64,000 nucleotides of DNA, from positions 389,660-453,659 of the forward strand of contig NZ_KQ033877.1 of assembly GCF_000967245.1 (NCBI RefSeq). The letters are read 5' to 3'. Under the pieces are notes generated by a model. That model saw nothing but the letters and a program-made list of their open reading frames with translations, was not told the DNA's origin and did no database searches. Positions 20,059-28,585 of the stretch are shown here, piece after piece. How positions within the stretch are numbered: position 1 is the stretch's first letter; every line of letters starts with the position of its first letter. This stretch comes from Bombilactobacillus mellis. GTDB lineage: Bacteria > Bacillota > Bacilli > Lactobacillales > Lactobacillaceae. Position numbers and translations under genes: made by a program.

Positions 20059-20094
20059 AAAAAACTCAAGATAAAATTTTATCTTGAGTTTTTT
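20059..20094. terminator. Bidirectional terminator
   Basis: An 18+18 base perfect palindrome (AAAAAACTCAAGATAAAA and its complement, no loop bases beyond the centre). Its A-run and T-run serve transcripts from both sides: the HAD gene on plus and the DUF5067-type gene on minus, which ends 3 bases later. Confidence 0.92.
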
Positions 20095-20096
20095 TA

Positions 20097-21284
20097 CTAC
20101 AGCTTGAAAGGCTGATTAGTATTTAAAAGTTGATGGGTCTTAAGATCCATGAAGTACATAGAAATTGTATTTTTGGTATCCTTCGTAGTATATATCATCG
20201 CTGTGTCAATCTTTTGCCCTGGGGCAACTTCTTTTTGACCCGCGTTTAATTTGTCTTGTGCATCGTGGTTATCACTGGCAGGCGTGGTTGTCTCTAAGGC
20301 CTGGTCGTTTTGTTTCAACTGGATATCCTGATGAACAATGTCAGCGGGTTTTTGCGGTTGCTTACTTTTATTAGTAAAGGTATATTCAATAAATAAGGCC
20401 GGCTTATTATTGGCATCAGGTATTAACTTCACTCCATTAGAAGAATTATTCAATTGAATCGTGAAGTCATCTGTATCGTATTTCATATCATCATAAGAAC
20501 CAGAATTATTCCATTCGCGTGCTTTTGGCTGCAGGGCTTTTTTATCCGCCTGCAAACTGTTTTGCTTTTTAGCAACGTCTTTAGCCGGATGTTTTTTAGC
20601 ATGAAGCGCCTTATCAGGAGAATCAGTAACTTTTTCAGTTTTTACAGGTCTACTAGAATTAGAAGTATCTTTTTTGGTAGGTGGCTGTAATAATAAGAAA
20701 AGGATGATGCCCACTGCTGCCAATACTATAATAGCAATAACAATCCACACCACTGGACGTTTCCAAAAACGAACCGCAGTCTTTTTAGCTTGTTGCGGAG
20801 ATTGGAGATTAGGATTGACTGTGGGTTGATATTGGGGCTGTTTATTGCTCGGATAGGGTGGTTTTGCGGTTTGACCATCAGCAGCATTATACTGATGGGG
20901 TTTAATTACAGGCATCGTTACGGTCGGTTGACTAAAAGGTACTTGATCTTGATGAGTATTAAATTTAGAATTATTGGGTTGCTGGGGCTGATTAACAGGA
21001 GGATAAGATGTTTGATTGGCCGGTGTTTGCGGCATTTGTCCGGCATTAGGATTGATTACAGGATGATTAGCAGTATTATTTGCTGGAACAAAATTATCGG
21101 CTGCTGTCGATTCCGGTATTTCACCTTGATAGTTAGTAGGAACTGGCTGGGGATAATTATTAAAATTATTTCCCGGTTGCAGCTGGTTATTAGGATTTAC
21201 CCCTTGTGGCATTGGCGACTGGCGATTGATATTGTTTTTCCGTGTTTTAAACTGGTGTTGTCCACGGGAATTCTGGTTAGGCAT
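20097..21284 (-). CDS. Membrane-anchored DUF5067-type protein
   Basis: A 395-residue protein of unknown function. Residues 1 to about 165 are a Pro/Asn/Gln-rich, low-complexity region that looks disordered. One hydrophobic helix follows at about 175-200 (VVWIVIAIIVLAAVGIILFLL), then a Lys/Asp-rich linker, and a C-terminal beta-rich domain (about 255-395) with LFIEYTFTNKSK and GQKIDTAMIYTTKD, resembling DUF5067. The orientation suggests a cytoplasmic disordered N-terminus and an extracellular folded domain. GAGGAGG lies upstream of the ATG. It is alone, in a convergent pair with the HAD gene. Confidence 0.7.
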   Translation of the reverse strand: MPNQNSRGQHQFKTRKNNINRQSPMPQGVNPNNQLQPGNNFNNYPQPVPTNYQGEIPESTAADNFVPANNTANHPVINPNAGQMPQTPANQTSYPPVNQPQQPNNSKFNTHQDQVPFSQPTVTMPVIKPHQYNAADGQTAKPPYPSNKQPQYQPTVNPNLQSPQQAKKTAVRFWKRPVVWIVIAIIVLAAVGIILFLLLQPPTKKDTSNSSRPVKTEKVTDSPDKALHAKKHPAKDVAKKQNSLQADKKALQPKAREWNNSGSYDDMKYDTDDFTIQLNNSSNGVKLIPDANNKPALFIEYTFTNKSKQPQKPADIVHQDIQLKQNDQALETTTPASDNHDAQDKLNAGQKEVAPGQKIDTAMIYTTKDTKNTISMYFMDLKTHQLLNTNQPFKL

Positions 21285-21388
21285 GTCAAGACCTCCTCAT
21301 CTATTACTAATATTATACAATTTCCAGCGTCAATGAAAGCCTGAGGACTATTTCTACAATAAATTTAAAAAATATTTTATTAATTCGG

Positions 21389-21417
21389 TTGAATTAAGAT
21401 TCTAAAAGTGATATAAC
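21389..21417 (+). promoter_or_regulatory. Sigma-A promoter for the 74-residue gene
   Basis: TTGAAT (21389-21394), a 17-base spacer and TATAAC (21412-21417), about 45 bases ahead of the start codon at 21461. Confidence 0.65.
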
Positions 21418-21460
21418 AGTCTGGTTGCAATAATTGAACTTAATTGTGGAGGAATAAATC

Positions 21461-21685
21461 ATGTTATTTGCTGACCTTATTGGTCGTCGTGTGTGTGACT
21501 ATGAAGTTGTTGTAATGTGTAAGATGATTTCTGGTGAGCAAGTTATTGTTAAAAGGATTTGTCATAATGTTTCTAAACGTGAGGCAGCGGAACATATGAA
21601 ACAAATTATTCAAGATCGTTATCATGAATCTTTAGATTTAAATCGCCCGATTAAAGTAGTTGTTAAATCTGTTAATGAAAAGTAA
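21461..21685 (+). CDS. Small protein of unknown function
   Basis: 74 residues, no family recognised. It has its own promoter, a good ribosome-binding site (GTGGAGGA) and a terminator, so it is very likely a real, separately expressed gene. The predicted pattern is two short beta strands around YEVVVMCKMISGEQVIVKRI, a helix (SKREAAEHMKQIIQDRY), and a last strand (PIKVVVKSV). There is no signal peptide or membrane helix, so it is cytoplasmic. Three cysteines are present, but in no metal-binding spacing. Confidence 0.75.
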   Translation: MLFADLIGRRVCDYEVVVMCKMISGEQVIVKRICHNVSKREAAEHMKQIIQDRYHESLDLNRPIKVVVKSVNEK

Positions 21686-21743
21686 AAACAGCGGCCTTTT
21701 TGAAGCCGATAGGTTGAATATTTTAAAATTATTCTTTAGAGTG

Positions 21744-21780
21744 GATGTACAGAATTTAGTATTTTGTACATCTTTTATTT
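21744..21780 (+). terminator. Intrinsic terminator after the 74-residue gene
   Basis: GATGTACA (21744-21751) pairs with TGTACATC (21765-21772); TTTTATTTT follows. It separates the small gene from the downstream metal transporter. Confidence 0.75.
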
Positions 21781-21880
21781 TGGCAAAATTTTCTGAGAAA
21801 TAATCTGGAATTAAATAAAAATTGCTCGTTGCAATAAAAGTTAAGATAGCCTAAAATCTGTTTATATAGGAGGCAGTAAG

Positions 21881-22795
21881 ATGGATGAACATCATAACGG
21901 CAATATGTCTGATACTAAATTTGCAAGCGTAACCGCTCTAAATGCCATAATTACGATAGTAGAATTTGTCGGTGGAATTGTTTCCGGCAGTCTCGGTTTG
22001 ATTTCTGATGGTTTTCATAATATGGAAGATACGCTCTCAATTGTCTTATCCTTTGTGGCTCATTTAATTGGGAAAAAAGATAATAATGAGCGTCAAACCT
22101 TTGGCTATCAGCGGGCTGAAATTTTGGCGGCCTTTGTTAATTCTGCTATTTTAATTGCTATTACTATTGTGTTGATTATTGAAGGCATTCAACGCTTAGG
22201 TCATCCGCAAAAAATTGACGGCGGGATTATGCTTATTGTTTCGATAGTCGGCTTAGCAGCTAATTTATTTTCAATGTTATTAATGGAAGCTGACTCACAT
22301 CACAATCTTAATATTAAAGCTACTTTTTTACATATGGCTGCTGATACTTTGTCTTCAGTAGGTGTAATCATTGCAGCTTTACTGATTAAATTTTTTAATT
22401 GGATGTGGGCCGACCCGGTGTTGACCTTAATTACTGCGGCTTGGATCATGAAAGAATCCTATGGAGTTATTAAACAGACGGTTTCAATTTTAATGGAAGC
22501 TGCCGGTCCTAATATAGATTTGCCGCAAGTACAGCAGACTTTAATGCAGATTCCCGATATTGTGAATGTGCATCATGTGCATTTATGGCGAATAGATGAA
22601 CATTTAGTCGCATTTGATGCCCATATTAATGTACGTTCCAATGAGACTATAGAACAATTGGAAGAATTGTATCAACGAATCGAGCAGCTATTAAAAGAAA
22701 AATATGGAATTAATCATGTCACTTTGCAGGCTGAATGTCAGCGCGGAATTAATGAACATTTAGTCTATCATCAGGAAGTTAGTAAAAGAAGTTAG
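21881..22795 (+). CDS. Cation diffusion facilitator, CzcD/ZitB type
   Basis: A 304-residue CDF-family metal/proton antiporter, probably a zinc exporter. Six membrane helices occupy about 15-205. Metal-site motifs are HNMED (about 46-50) and HMAADTLSS (about 151-159), the HxxxD pairs typical of zinc-transporting CDFs. The cytoplasmic C-terminal domain (about 210-300) has VHHVHLWRID. ATG 21881 follows TAGGAGGC. It overlaps the stop of lepB on the other strand by four bases. No metal-regulator gene is adjacent. Confidence 0.9.
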   Translation: MDEHHNGNMSDTKFASVTALNAIITIVEFVGGIVSGSLGLISDGFHNMEDTLSIVLSFVAHLIGKKDNNERQTFGYQRAEILAAFVNSAILIAITIVLIIEGIQRLGHPQKIDGGIMLIVSIVGLAANLFSMLLMEADSHHNLNIKATFLHMAADTLSSVGVIIAALLIKFFNWMWADPVLTLITAAWIMKESYGVIKQTVSILMEAAGPNIDLPQVQQTLMQIPDIVNVHHVHLWRIDEHLVAFDAHINVRSNETIEQLEELYQRIEQLLKEKYGINHVTLQAECQRGINEHLVYHQEVSKRS

Positions 22796-23382
22796 TAAAA
22801 AGTGATACGGTGTATAGGCCAAAAACGTAATTTGACCACTCCAATGATCCGGTCCTGACTGACAAAACCGAAAGTACGGCTATCAACAGATCGGGGACGA
22901 TTGTCTCCTAAAACAAAATAGGAATGAGCCGGAACTTTCTTAGTACCAAAAACATCTTGCATCTTAAAATTAGGAGTTAAGAGATGGCCTGGTTTTAACT
23001 TGGCTTTATAGGGATCTAAATAAGGTTCATTTAAAGCTTTACCATTGATGTAAGTAACATCGTTTTTGGAAGTGATATTATCTCCAGGCAAACCAATTAC
23101 CCTTTTGATAAAGGGTTTATTTGCGGTGGATCCAGGCGGATCAATAATGATAATATCTCCACGATGAATAGGAGCGGTGGGCGAGGCAAAATAGCGGTCA
23201 CCGTTGTAAAAATTGGGTTGCATTGATTTTCCTCGAACTTCACCATTAATCCAGACTACATTAACAATCAGATAGGTCAGAATAATTACTGTAATGAATA
23301 AACCGCTTATTATTGCTATTAAATAAAGATTAGAGTGTAATTTACTTTGAAGATAAGATCTCAACTTTTTTAACTTGTACAT
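22792..23382 (-). CDS. lepB: Signal peptidase I
   Basis: Type I signal peptidase, 196 residues, which removes signal peptides on the outer membrane face. A single N-terminal membrane anchor (about 20-44) is followed by the catalytic Ser53 in GKSMQPN and the general-base Lys93 in FIKRVIGLPGD. The box GDNRPRSVDSR (about 158-168) is also present. AAGGAATA precedes the ATG. It is a single-gene unit converging on the CDF transporter. Confidence 0.95.
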   Translation of the reverse strand: MYKLKKLRSYLQSKLHSNLYLIAIISGLFITVIILTYLIVNVVWINGEVRGKSMQPNFYNGDRYFASPTAPIHRGDIIIIDPPGSTANKPFIKRVIGLPGDNITSKNDVTYINGKALNEPYLDPYKAKLKPGHLLTPNFKMQDVFGTKKVPAHSYFVLGDNRPRSVDSRTFGFVSQDRIIGVVKLRFWPIHRITFY

Positions 23383-23501
23383 AAGAATTATTCCTTATAA
23401 GATTTTCCGAATATAATATGTAAAAAATTCTCGGTAAGAATATCAAATTAATGTTAACATAGAAAAAAGAAAAAAGATTACCATAATCGAGGTTTTTTAA
23501 G

Positions 23502-24443
23502 TTGTTATTTCATAGTATTAGCGGTGTGTTAATAATTTTAGTTATGATTATAGTGGGATATATTCTGACACGAGTCGGATGGTTTGATGAACGCTATAGT
23601 CGGATTACTTCCAGATTAGTTACCCAAATTGCGCTTCCTTGTTATATGATTAACACGATAACTGCTAAATTTTCCCGTGCAGAACTGTTTCGTATTTTTC
23701 CGGATTTGAAATTTCCCATTCTGTCAATGACATTATTGTTTCTGGTTTCTTATTTCGTACAGTTTTTATTGCAGATTGAGCCAGAGCATCGGGGGTTATT
23801 TAAGTCGATGTTCTCCAATTCTAATACGGTGTTTGTAGGTTTGCCAGTGAATATGGCCCTTTTTGGAAAAGCAAGTGTGCCCTACGTTTTAATTTATTAT
23901 ATGGCTAATACTACCTTTTTTTGGACTTTAGGAGTTTATTTAATTCGTAAAGATGGAGATTCCCAAGAGCGCATGAGTATTGGGGAAATTTTAAAAAAAA
24001 TCTTTTCGCCGCCCTTGTTAGGTTTTATACTAGGGGTATTATTAGTCTTGTTTAATATAAATTTACCTAGTTTTATCCTAACTGATACTAAGTATATCGG
24101 AGATTTAACAATTCCTTTATCAATGTTTTTTATAGGTATGAAATTGGCCCAGGTCGGAATTAAAAATATTCATTTTTCCCGTGATATGCTGGGAATTTGC
24201 TGTGGCCGGTTTTTCTTAGCGCCACTATTGACCTTTGCATTGGTTTTATCAGCTCCAGTTCCAGTTATTATGAAAGAAGTTTTTGTGATTCAATCGGCGA
24301 TGCCGGTTATGACTAACGCCCCGGTAGTAGCTAAATTGTATCATGCTGATTCAGACTATGCTGCCGTGATGGTTACCACTACTACCATTTTAAGTCTTAT
24401 TGTTGTTCCCATTTTAATGAATTTAGTTACGCGTATTTTTTGA
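23502..24443 (+). CDS. AEC family transporter
   Basis: A 313-residue auxin-efflux-carrier family permease with about ten hydrophobic helices and a short central cytoplasmic loop (about 140-160). In lactobacilli such carriers are often malate or other organic-acid transporters, but the substrate is not readable here. TTG 23502 follows CGAGG. The gene overlaps or abuts the next one, which begins 11 bases after its stop, so they likely form an operon. Confidence 0.85.
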   Translation: MLFHSISGVLIILVMIIVGYILTRVGWFDERYSRITSRLVTQIALPCYMINTITAKFSRAELFRIFPDLKFPILSMTLLFLVSYFVQFLLQIEPEHRGLFKSMFSNSNTVFVGLPVNMALFGKASVPYVLIYYMANTTFFWTLGVYLIRKDGDSQERMSIGEILKKIFSPPLLGFILGVLLVLFNINLPSFILTDTKYIGDLTIPLSMFFIGMKLAQVGIKNIHFSRDMLGICCGRFFLAPLLTFALVLSAPVPVIMKEVFVIQSAMPVMTNAPVVAKLYHADSDYAAVMVTTTTILSLIVVPILMNLVTRIF

Positions 24444-24454
24444 TGAGGAAAATA

Positions 24455-25135
24455 ATGGTTAAATTAATTTTAGTGCGTCATGGTCAAAGTGTTGCCAATG
24501 CGCAAAATGAATATACCGGTTGGTCAGATGTGCCTTTAACCACACGAGGGCGTCAAGAAGCTCTTGTTGCTGGACGCTTATTACAGCAGGCGCAAGTTTC
24601 ATTTGCGGCTGTGCACACTTCAGTTTTACAACGAGCAATTATTACGGCCTATTTGATCCAAGAACAGTGTCAAGCTCTAGCAACTCCTATTTATAAGTCT
24701 TGGCGGTTAAATGAACGGCATTATGGAGCTTTGCGCGGTTTAAATAAAGATTACACCAGGCAAAAATATGGCGCCCATCAGGTGGCTTTATGGAGGCGTA
24801 GTTATTTTAGTATACCGCCAAAATTGCAACAAGTAGATACTCATATTCGCGCGTATCAACGTTATCCCCAAAGCATTTTACCAAGATCAGAGAGTTTAGC
24901 GATGGCTTTAAAAAGAACTATTCCGTATTTTCAAGATCAGATAGCACCACGCTTAAAAAGCAATCAAAATCAGTTGGTTGTGGCTCACGGGAGTACTTTA
25001 CGAGCACTGATTAAATACTTAGAAAATATTAGTGATCAGGATATCGATGGTGTTGAAGTAAAAAATGCTCAACCAATTATTTATGAATTTAATCATGATT
25101 TACAAATCATAACAAAACGGACATTACATTCATAA
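24455..25135 (+). CDS. gpmA: 2,3-bisphosphoglycerate-dependent phosphoglycerate mutase family protein
   Basis: 226 residues of the histidine phosphatase superfamily. LVRHGQSVANAQNEYTGW carries the phospho-accepting His, LNERHYGALRGLNK the substrate loop, and VAHGSTLRAL the second catalytic His. This pattern is that of cofactor-dependent phosphoglycerate mutase in glycolysis. A longer in-frame reading begins at 24440 within the previous gene, but GAGG at 24445-24448 supports ATG 24455. Whether this is the main glycolytic enzyme or a second copy cannot be told from one window. Confidence 0.85.
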   Translation: MVKLILVRHGQSVANAQNEYTGWSDVPLTTRGRQEALVAGRLLQQAQVSFAAVHTSVLQRAIITAYLIQEQCQALATPIYKSWRLNERHYGALRGLNKDYTRQKYGAHQVALWRRSYFSIPPKLQQVDTHIRAYQRYPQSILPRSESLAMALKRTIPYFQDQIAPRLKSNQNQLVVAHGSTLRALIKYLENISDQDIDGVEVKNAQPIIYEFNHDLQIITKRTLHS

Positions 25136-25158
25136 AAGATTTAATGAATTTGATATTA

Positions 25159-25196
25159 AAAAGCCGGTGAGAAGAATCATTCTCATCGGCTTTTTT
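25159..25196. terminator. Bidirectional terminator
   Basis: AAGCCGGTGAGAA pairs with TTCTCATCGGCTT around a short loop, with As before and six Ts after. It lies between the converging phosphoglycerate mutase and Kup genes, two bases from the Kup stop. Confidence 0.9.
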
Positions 25197-25197
25197 G

Positions 25198-27264
25198 TTA
25201 CTCATCATCATCCCCGTCATCATAATATTTAATAATGGGATCTCGCTTGATTAATCTTAGTCTGTCAGAACGCAATTGCCCAAGAATAAGAGGAACTCGT
25301 TCCATAACAACGTCACTATAAGAAAGTCCAAACCAAATGGCAGGAGTCACTGTATAGCGTTGCAGCCACAAGCGGGCCTGGATAATACTTTTTTTAATAT
25401 TATTTAATTGAGTATCTGGTGATAATTCCTCTTGAATTAGCACAAACGAGAAATCACCTACATTGCGGTCGGGAATGGTTGTATAAGTCTGAGGCTGACG
25501 TGGCAATTCGCCTTTAATCATCATTTCATTAACAATTTGCCGCAAGAAGAAATTCACTTTTTGTTCCATTCGAAAACCTAAATACAGCTGGACATTGACC
25601 ATATAATCAGTGCCAAAAGTGTCTACGCTATATTCGGTTGTATAGGGATTATCCGTGACGTTAACAGTGACAAACCAATAGACTTTCGCTCTTTTAGGGC
25701 GTTTATCCAAAATAGAATATAAAATGTCTTTTTTAACTTTATAGCCTTCATGAATTTTAGTGAGGTAGACTAAATTCGTAGTATATAATGGCAGTGTATC
25801 ATCTTCACTTAATTTCTTTAGTTGTCTTTTATAAGCTAGTAAAGAAACGTATTCGCGATGAAAGGTATTATCATTTTTAAGCAATTCGCCATACTGCCAA
25901 ATGATCATAATCATGATTAAAATGCAGGCGATTGTAAAAGTTACATAACCGCCTTCAAAGAATTTCACACTATTGGAAATAAGAAAAATTGTTTCAATTA
26001 TTAAGAAGAAGACAATGATTAATTCAGAAAGGAAACGATTATGCTTAGTTGTTAGAAGCCAAGCATTTAGAAGAATTGTAGTCATTAACATTGTAATCGT
26101 AATAACTAAACCGTAGGCCCCAGCCATGCGTTCAGAATTTTGAAAATAAATAACAATCGCAATGCATAAAACCCAAATAATATTATTAACTGCGGGAATA
26201 TACAGTTGACCTTTAAAGTTGGTCGGATAAATCATCCGCAAACGCGGCAGCAATTTTAATTTAGTGGCTTCAGAAACTAAGGTATAAGAACCGGAAATAA
26301 GTGCTTGTGAAGCAATAATTGCTGCTAGAGTAGCGATGATAGTCATTGCTAGACGAAATGGAGCAGGAACCATTTCAAAGAAAGGATTGAGAGTATCCAT
26401 ATTTTGATAACTGACTAGATCCTTGACTTGATTGAGCCAAACGCCTTGACCCAAGTAATTAATTAACAGACAGATTTTAACATAAGGCCAACTGCCATAG
26501 ATATTATTTCTGCCGACGTGGCCCATATCAGAATACAAGGCTTCGGCACCTGTAGTTGCTAAGAAAATACTGCCTAAAATAAAAATGCCGTTTTTATTAG
26601 CAGGGCTTATTAAAGTTTGAAAAGCATAATAGGGATTTAAAGCACGGAGAAAACTCCAATCTCCAGCCAAACGATACAATCCGGCCACAGCCAGACTAGT
26701 GAACCAGAGTAACATAATGGGGCCAAAAGCTTTACCTAAGGCTTCAGTGCCAAAACGTTGGATAAAAAAAAGACATGATAAAATAATAATGGTTACTAAA
26801 ACAACAGTTTGTTGATTCGTAATTAAAACATGATTATTAATGTTAAGCCCTTTGAGCCCTTCAATTGCAGTAGTAACAGTCACCGCCGGAGTCATCATAC
26901 CATCAGAAAGAAAAGTGGCCCCGCCAATCATCGCGGGAATCAAAAGCCATTTAGCCTTTTTTCTGACTAACGTGTACAGCGCAAAAATGCCACCTTCACC
27001 GTTATTGTCGGCGCGAAGTGCAATCAGAACATACTTAGTAGTAGTAATAATAGTTAACGTCCAGAAAATTAAAGAAATACTACCTAGAATAAAGTCTGTA
27101 GAAATATTTTGCAAACCACCATTTCCAGCAACTAAAGATGACATAGTATACATGGGGGAAGTTCCAATATCGCCATAGACTACACCGAGGGCCACAAGAA
27201 TACCAGCCAGCGTCATTTTGTTATGGGAACTTTTCGGGGCATTCAAAGAATTTTGTAATTTCAT
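25198..27264 (-). CDS. kup: Potassium uptake protein, Kup/KUP family
   Basis: A proton-coupled potassium transporter of 688 residues. The N-terminal GVVYGDIGTSPMYT is the family signature. About twelve membrane helices run to residue 450, and a cytoplasmic C-terminal domain follows, ending in an acidic YYDDGDDDE. A TTG seven codons upstream is in frame but lies within GGAG; ATG 27264 is preferred although its spacing to GGAG is long, so the start is uncertain by seven residues. It is a single-gene unit. Confidence 0.92.
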   Translation of the reverse strand: MKLQNSLNAPKSSHNKMTLAGILVALGVVYGDIGTSPMYTMSSLVAGNGGLQNISTDFILGSISLIFWTLTIITTTKYVLIALRADNNGEGGIFALYTLVRKKAKWLLIPAMIGGATFLSDGMMTPAVTVTTAIEGLKGLNINNHVLITNQQTVVLVTIIILSCLFFIQRFGTEALGKAFGPIMLLWFTSLAVAGLYRLAGDWSFLRALNPYYAFQTLISPANKNGIFILGSIFLATTGAEALYSDMGHVGRNNIYGSWPYVKICLLINYLGQGVWLNQVKDLVSYQNMDTLNPFFEMVPAPFRLAMTIIATLAAIIASQALISGSYTLVSEATKLKLLPRLRMIYPTNFKGQLYIPAVNNIIWVLCIAIVIYFQNSERMAGAYGLVITITMLMTTILLNAWLLTTKHNRFLSELIIVFFLIIETIFLISNSVKFFEGGYVTFTIACILIMIMIIWQYGELLKNDNTFHREYVSLLAYKRQLKKLSEDDTLPLYTTNLVYLTKIHEGYKVKKDILYSILDKRPKRAKVYWFVTVNVTDNPYTTEYSVDTFGTDYMVNVQLYLGFRMEQKVNFFLRQIVNEMMIKGELPRQPQTYTTIPDRNVGDFSFVLIQEELSPDTQLNNIKKSIIQARLWLQRYTVTPAIWFGLSYSDVVMERVPLILGQLRSDRLRLIKRDPIIKYYDDGDDDE

Positions 27265-27411
27265 TTTCTTCTTACACTTCTCCAATTATTATCCATGCAG
27301 AGATATTTATATTTTAAATATAATAGATTAAACTATTAGCATTATAGCAGAAAAAATTAGAAGTGGCTGCTTGTTCTGTGTTTCAAAATATAAGGAAAAT
27401 GAGGCATTCTG

Positions 27412-28473
27412 ATGTTCAAGAAAGAAAAGATCATACTCTTTTTGTTGGTGTGTGTGAGTTTTATTATAAATCTATCAACGCCGCCAGCACAGGCAGCCAA
27501 TATAGTGGCTCCAAAGATAGACGATCTTTTGCAAAAAAATAATTTCAGTGGTAATTTACTGATCGTTAAAAAGGGGCATTATTGGTTTGAGCAACAGTCC
27601 GGCTATGCCAATTATGCGCAGAGACGTTTACTTAATAAAGATTCTGTTTATCAATTAGCTTCCTTAGAAAAATCTATCACTGCAACTTTAATTATCAAAG
27701 CGCAAACTCAACATAAATTGGAACTGACTAATTCTTTACAGCAATATTTTCCACAAATACCTTACAGTGCCAATTTAACTTTAACCCATTTAATGCAGAT
27801 GCAATCAGGTTTAAATTTGACAACAGAACCTACTTCTAATTTACGGGGTAAAAAATTAGATCATTATTTGAATACTCACACTAGTTTTGATAGTCATTAC
27901 GTGAATCGGTGGCATTATAGTGATGTTAATTATATTTTGTTAGCCCGAATTTTAGTGCAGGTTTATCATTGTTCTTATCAAACCTTATTTAAGCGTTATT
28001 TTAAACAAAGATTGCATTTAAAAGATACTGATGTTGATAATCAATTTGCTTTTAATCCCAATCATGTATTAGCTTATGCAGTCAATAAGCAGCCAGTAGA
28101 TTACAGCCACCCTCTAAGCTTAAATCAACAGCGCTTAAACTTTGAAGGAGGTGCAGGCCAACTCTATTCTAATGTAGGAGAATTTTATCGGATACAGGCT
28201 GCTATCGTTAACGGAAGAATTGTTGACCGTCATTTTATTCGTCAATTTCGGCAAGTACCGCCTACTAATCCTACTAATGGCTATAATGGTGGAGTCTATA
28301 ATGATAAGTCTAACCATTATTTTTATGCACACGGCGTAGAACAAGGTTTCGATACTGTCTTTTTGATGTCCAATAATGCACAAAATGCCATAATATTATT
28401 TAGCAACCGGCATAATCCGTATGGTACTAATACCATTAATTTAGTTAAGAAAATTTATCAACAGGTATTCTAA
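27412..28473 (+). CDS. Secreted serine hydrolase, beta-lactamase/PBP4* family
   Basis: 353 residues. A signal peptide (hydrophobic 8-21, AQA-A cleavage near 28-29) predicts export. The penicillin-recognising fold is shown by S84-L-E-K87 and a YSD motif at 169-171 (Tyr-Ser-Asn in most relatives), and a probable third motif AHGVEQG near 304. It belongs with class C beta-lactamase-like D,D-peptidases and esterases; the substrate is unknown. There is no lipobox or cell-wall anchor. It is a single gene ending at a bidirectional hairpin. Confidence 0.85.
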   Translation: MFKKEKIILFLLVCVSFIINLSTPPAQAANIVAPKIDDLLQKNNFSGNLLIVKKGHYWFEQQSGYANYAQRRLLNKDSVYQLASLEKSITATLIIKAQTQHKLELTNSLQQYFPQIPYSANLTLTHLMQMQSGLNLTTEPTSNLRGKKLDHYLNTHTSFDSHYVNRWHYSDVNYILLARILVQVYHCSYQTLFKRYFKQRLHLKDTDVDNQFAFNPNHVLAYAVNKQPVDYSHPLSLNQQRLNFEGGAGQLYSNVGEFYRIQAAIVNGRIVDRHFIRQFRQVPPTNPTNGYNGGVYNDKSNHYFYAHGVEQGFDTVFLMSNNAQNAIILFSNRHNPYGTNTINLVKKIYQQVF

Positions 28474-28501
28474 ATGTTCCTGGATGAGATTAGATATTAA
28501 A

Positions 28502-28537
28502 AAGATGGAACTCTTAAATTATTAAGAGTTCCATCTT
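28502..28537. terminator. Bidirectional terminator
   Basis: AAGATGGAACTCTTAA (28502-28517) and TTAAGAGTTCCATCTT (28522-28537) form a perfect 16-bp stem with an ATTA loop. The minus-strand side has a better T-run, so it mainly ends pepC, and probably also the serine hydrolase gene. Confidence 0.88.
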
Positions 28538-28585
28538 GTTAGCGTACGGTTAATAAATCATGGTTATTAGAAAAAGAGACATTTT

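Noticed and set aside
20790-21344. A 184-codon open frame on the plus strand opposite the DUF5067-type gene
   Set aside because: It is antisense to the Pro/Asn-rich repeat-like codons of the real gene, is full of Ile/Arg/Leu, and has no ribosome-binding site.
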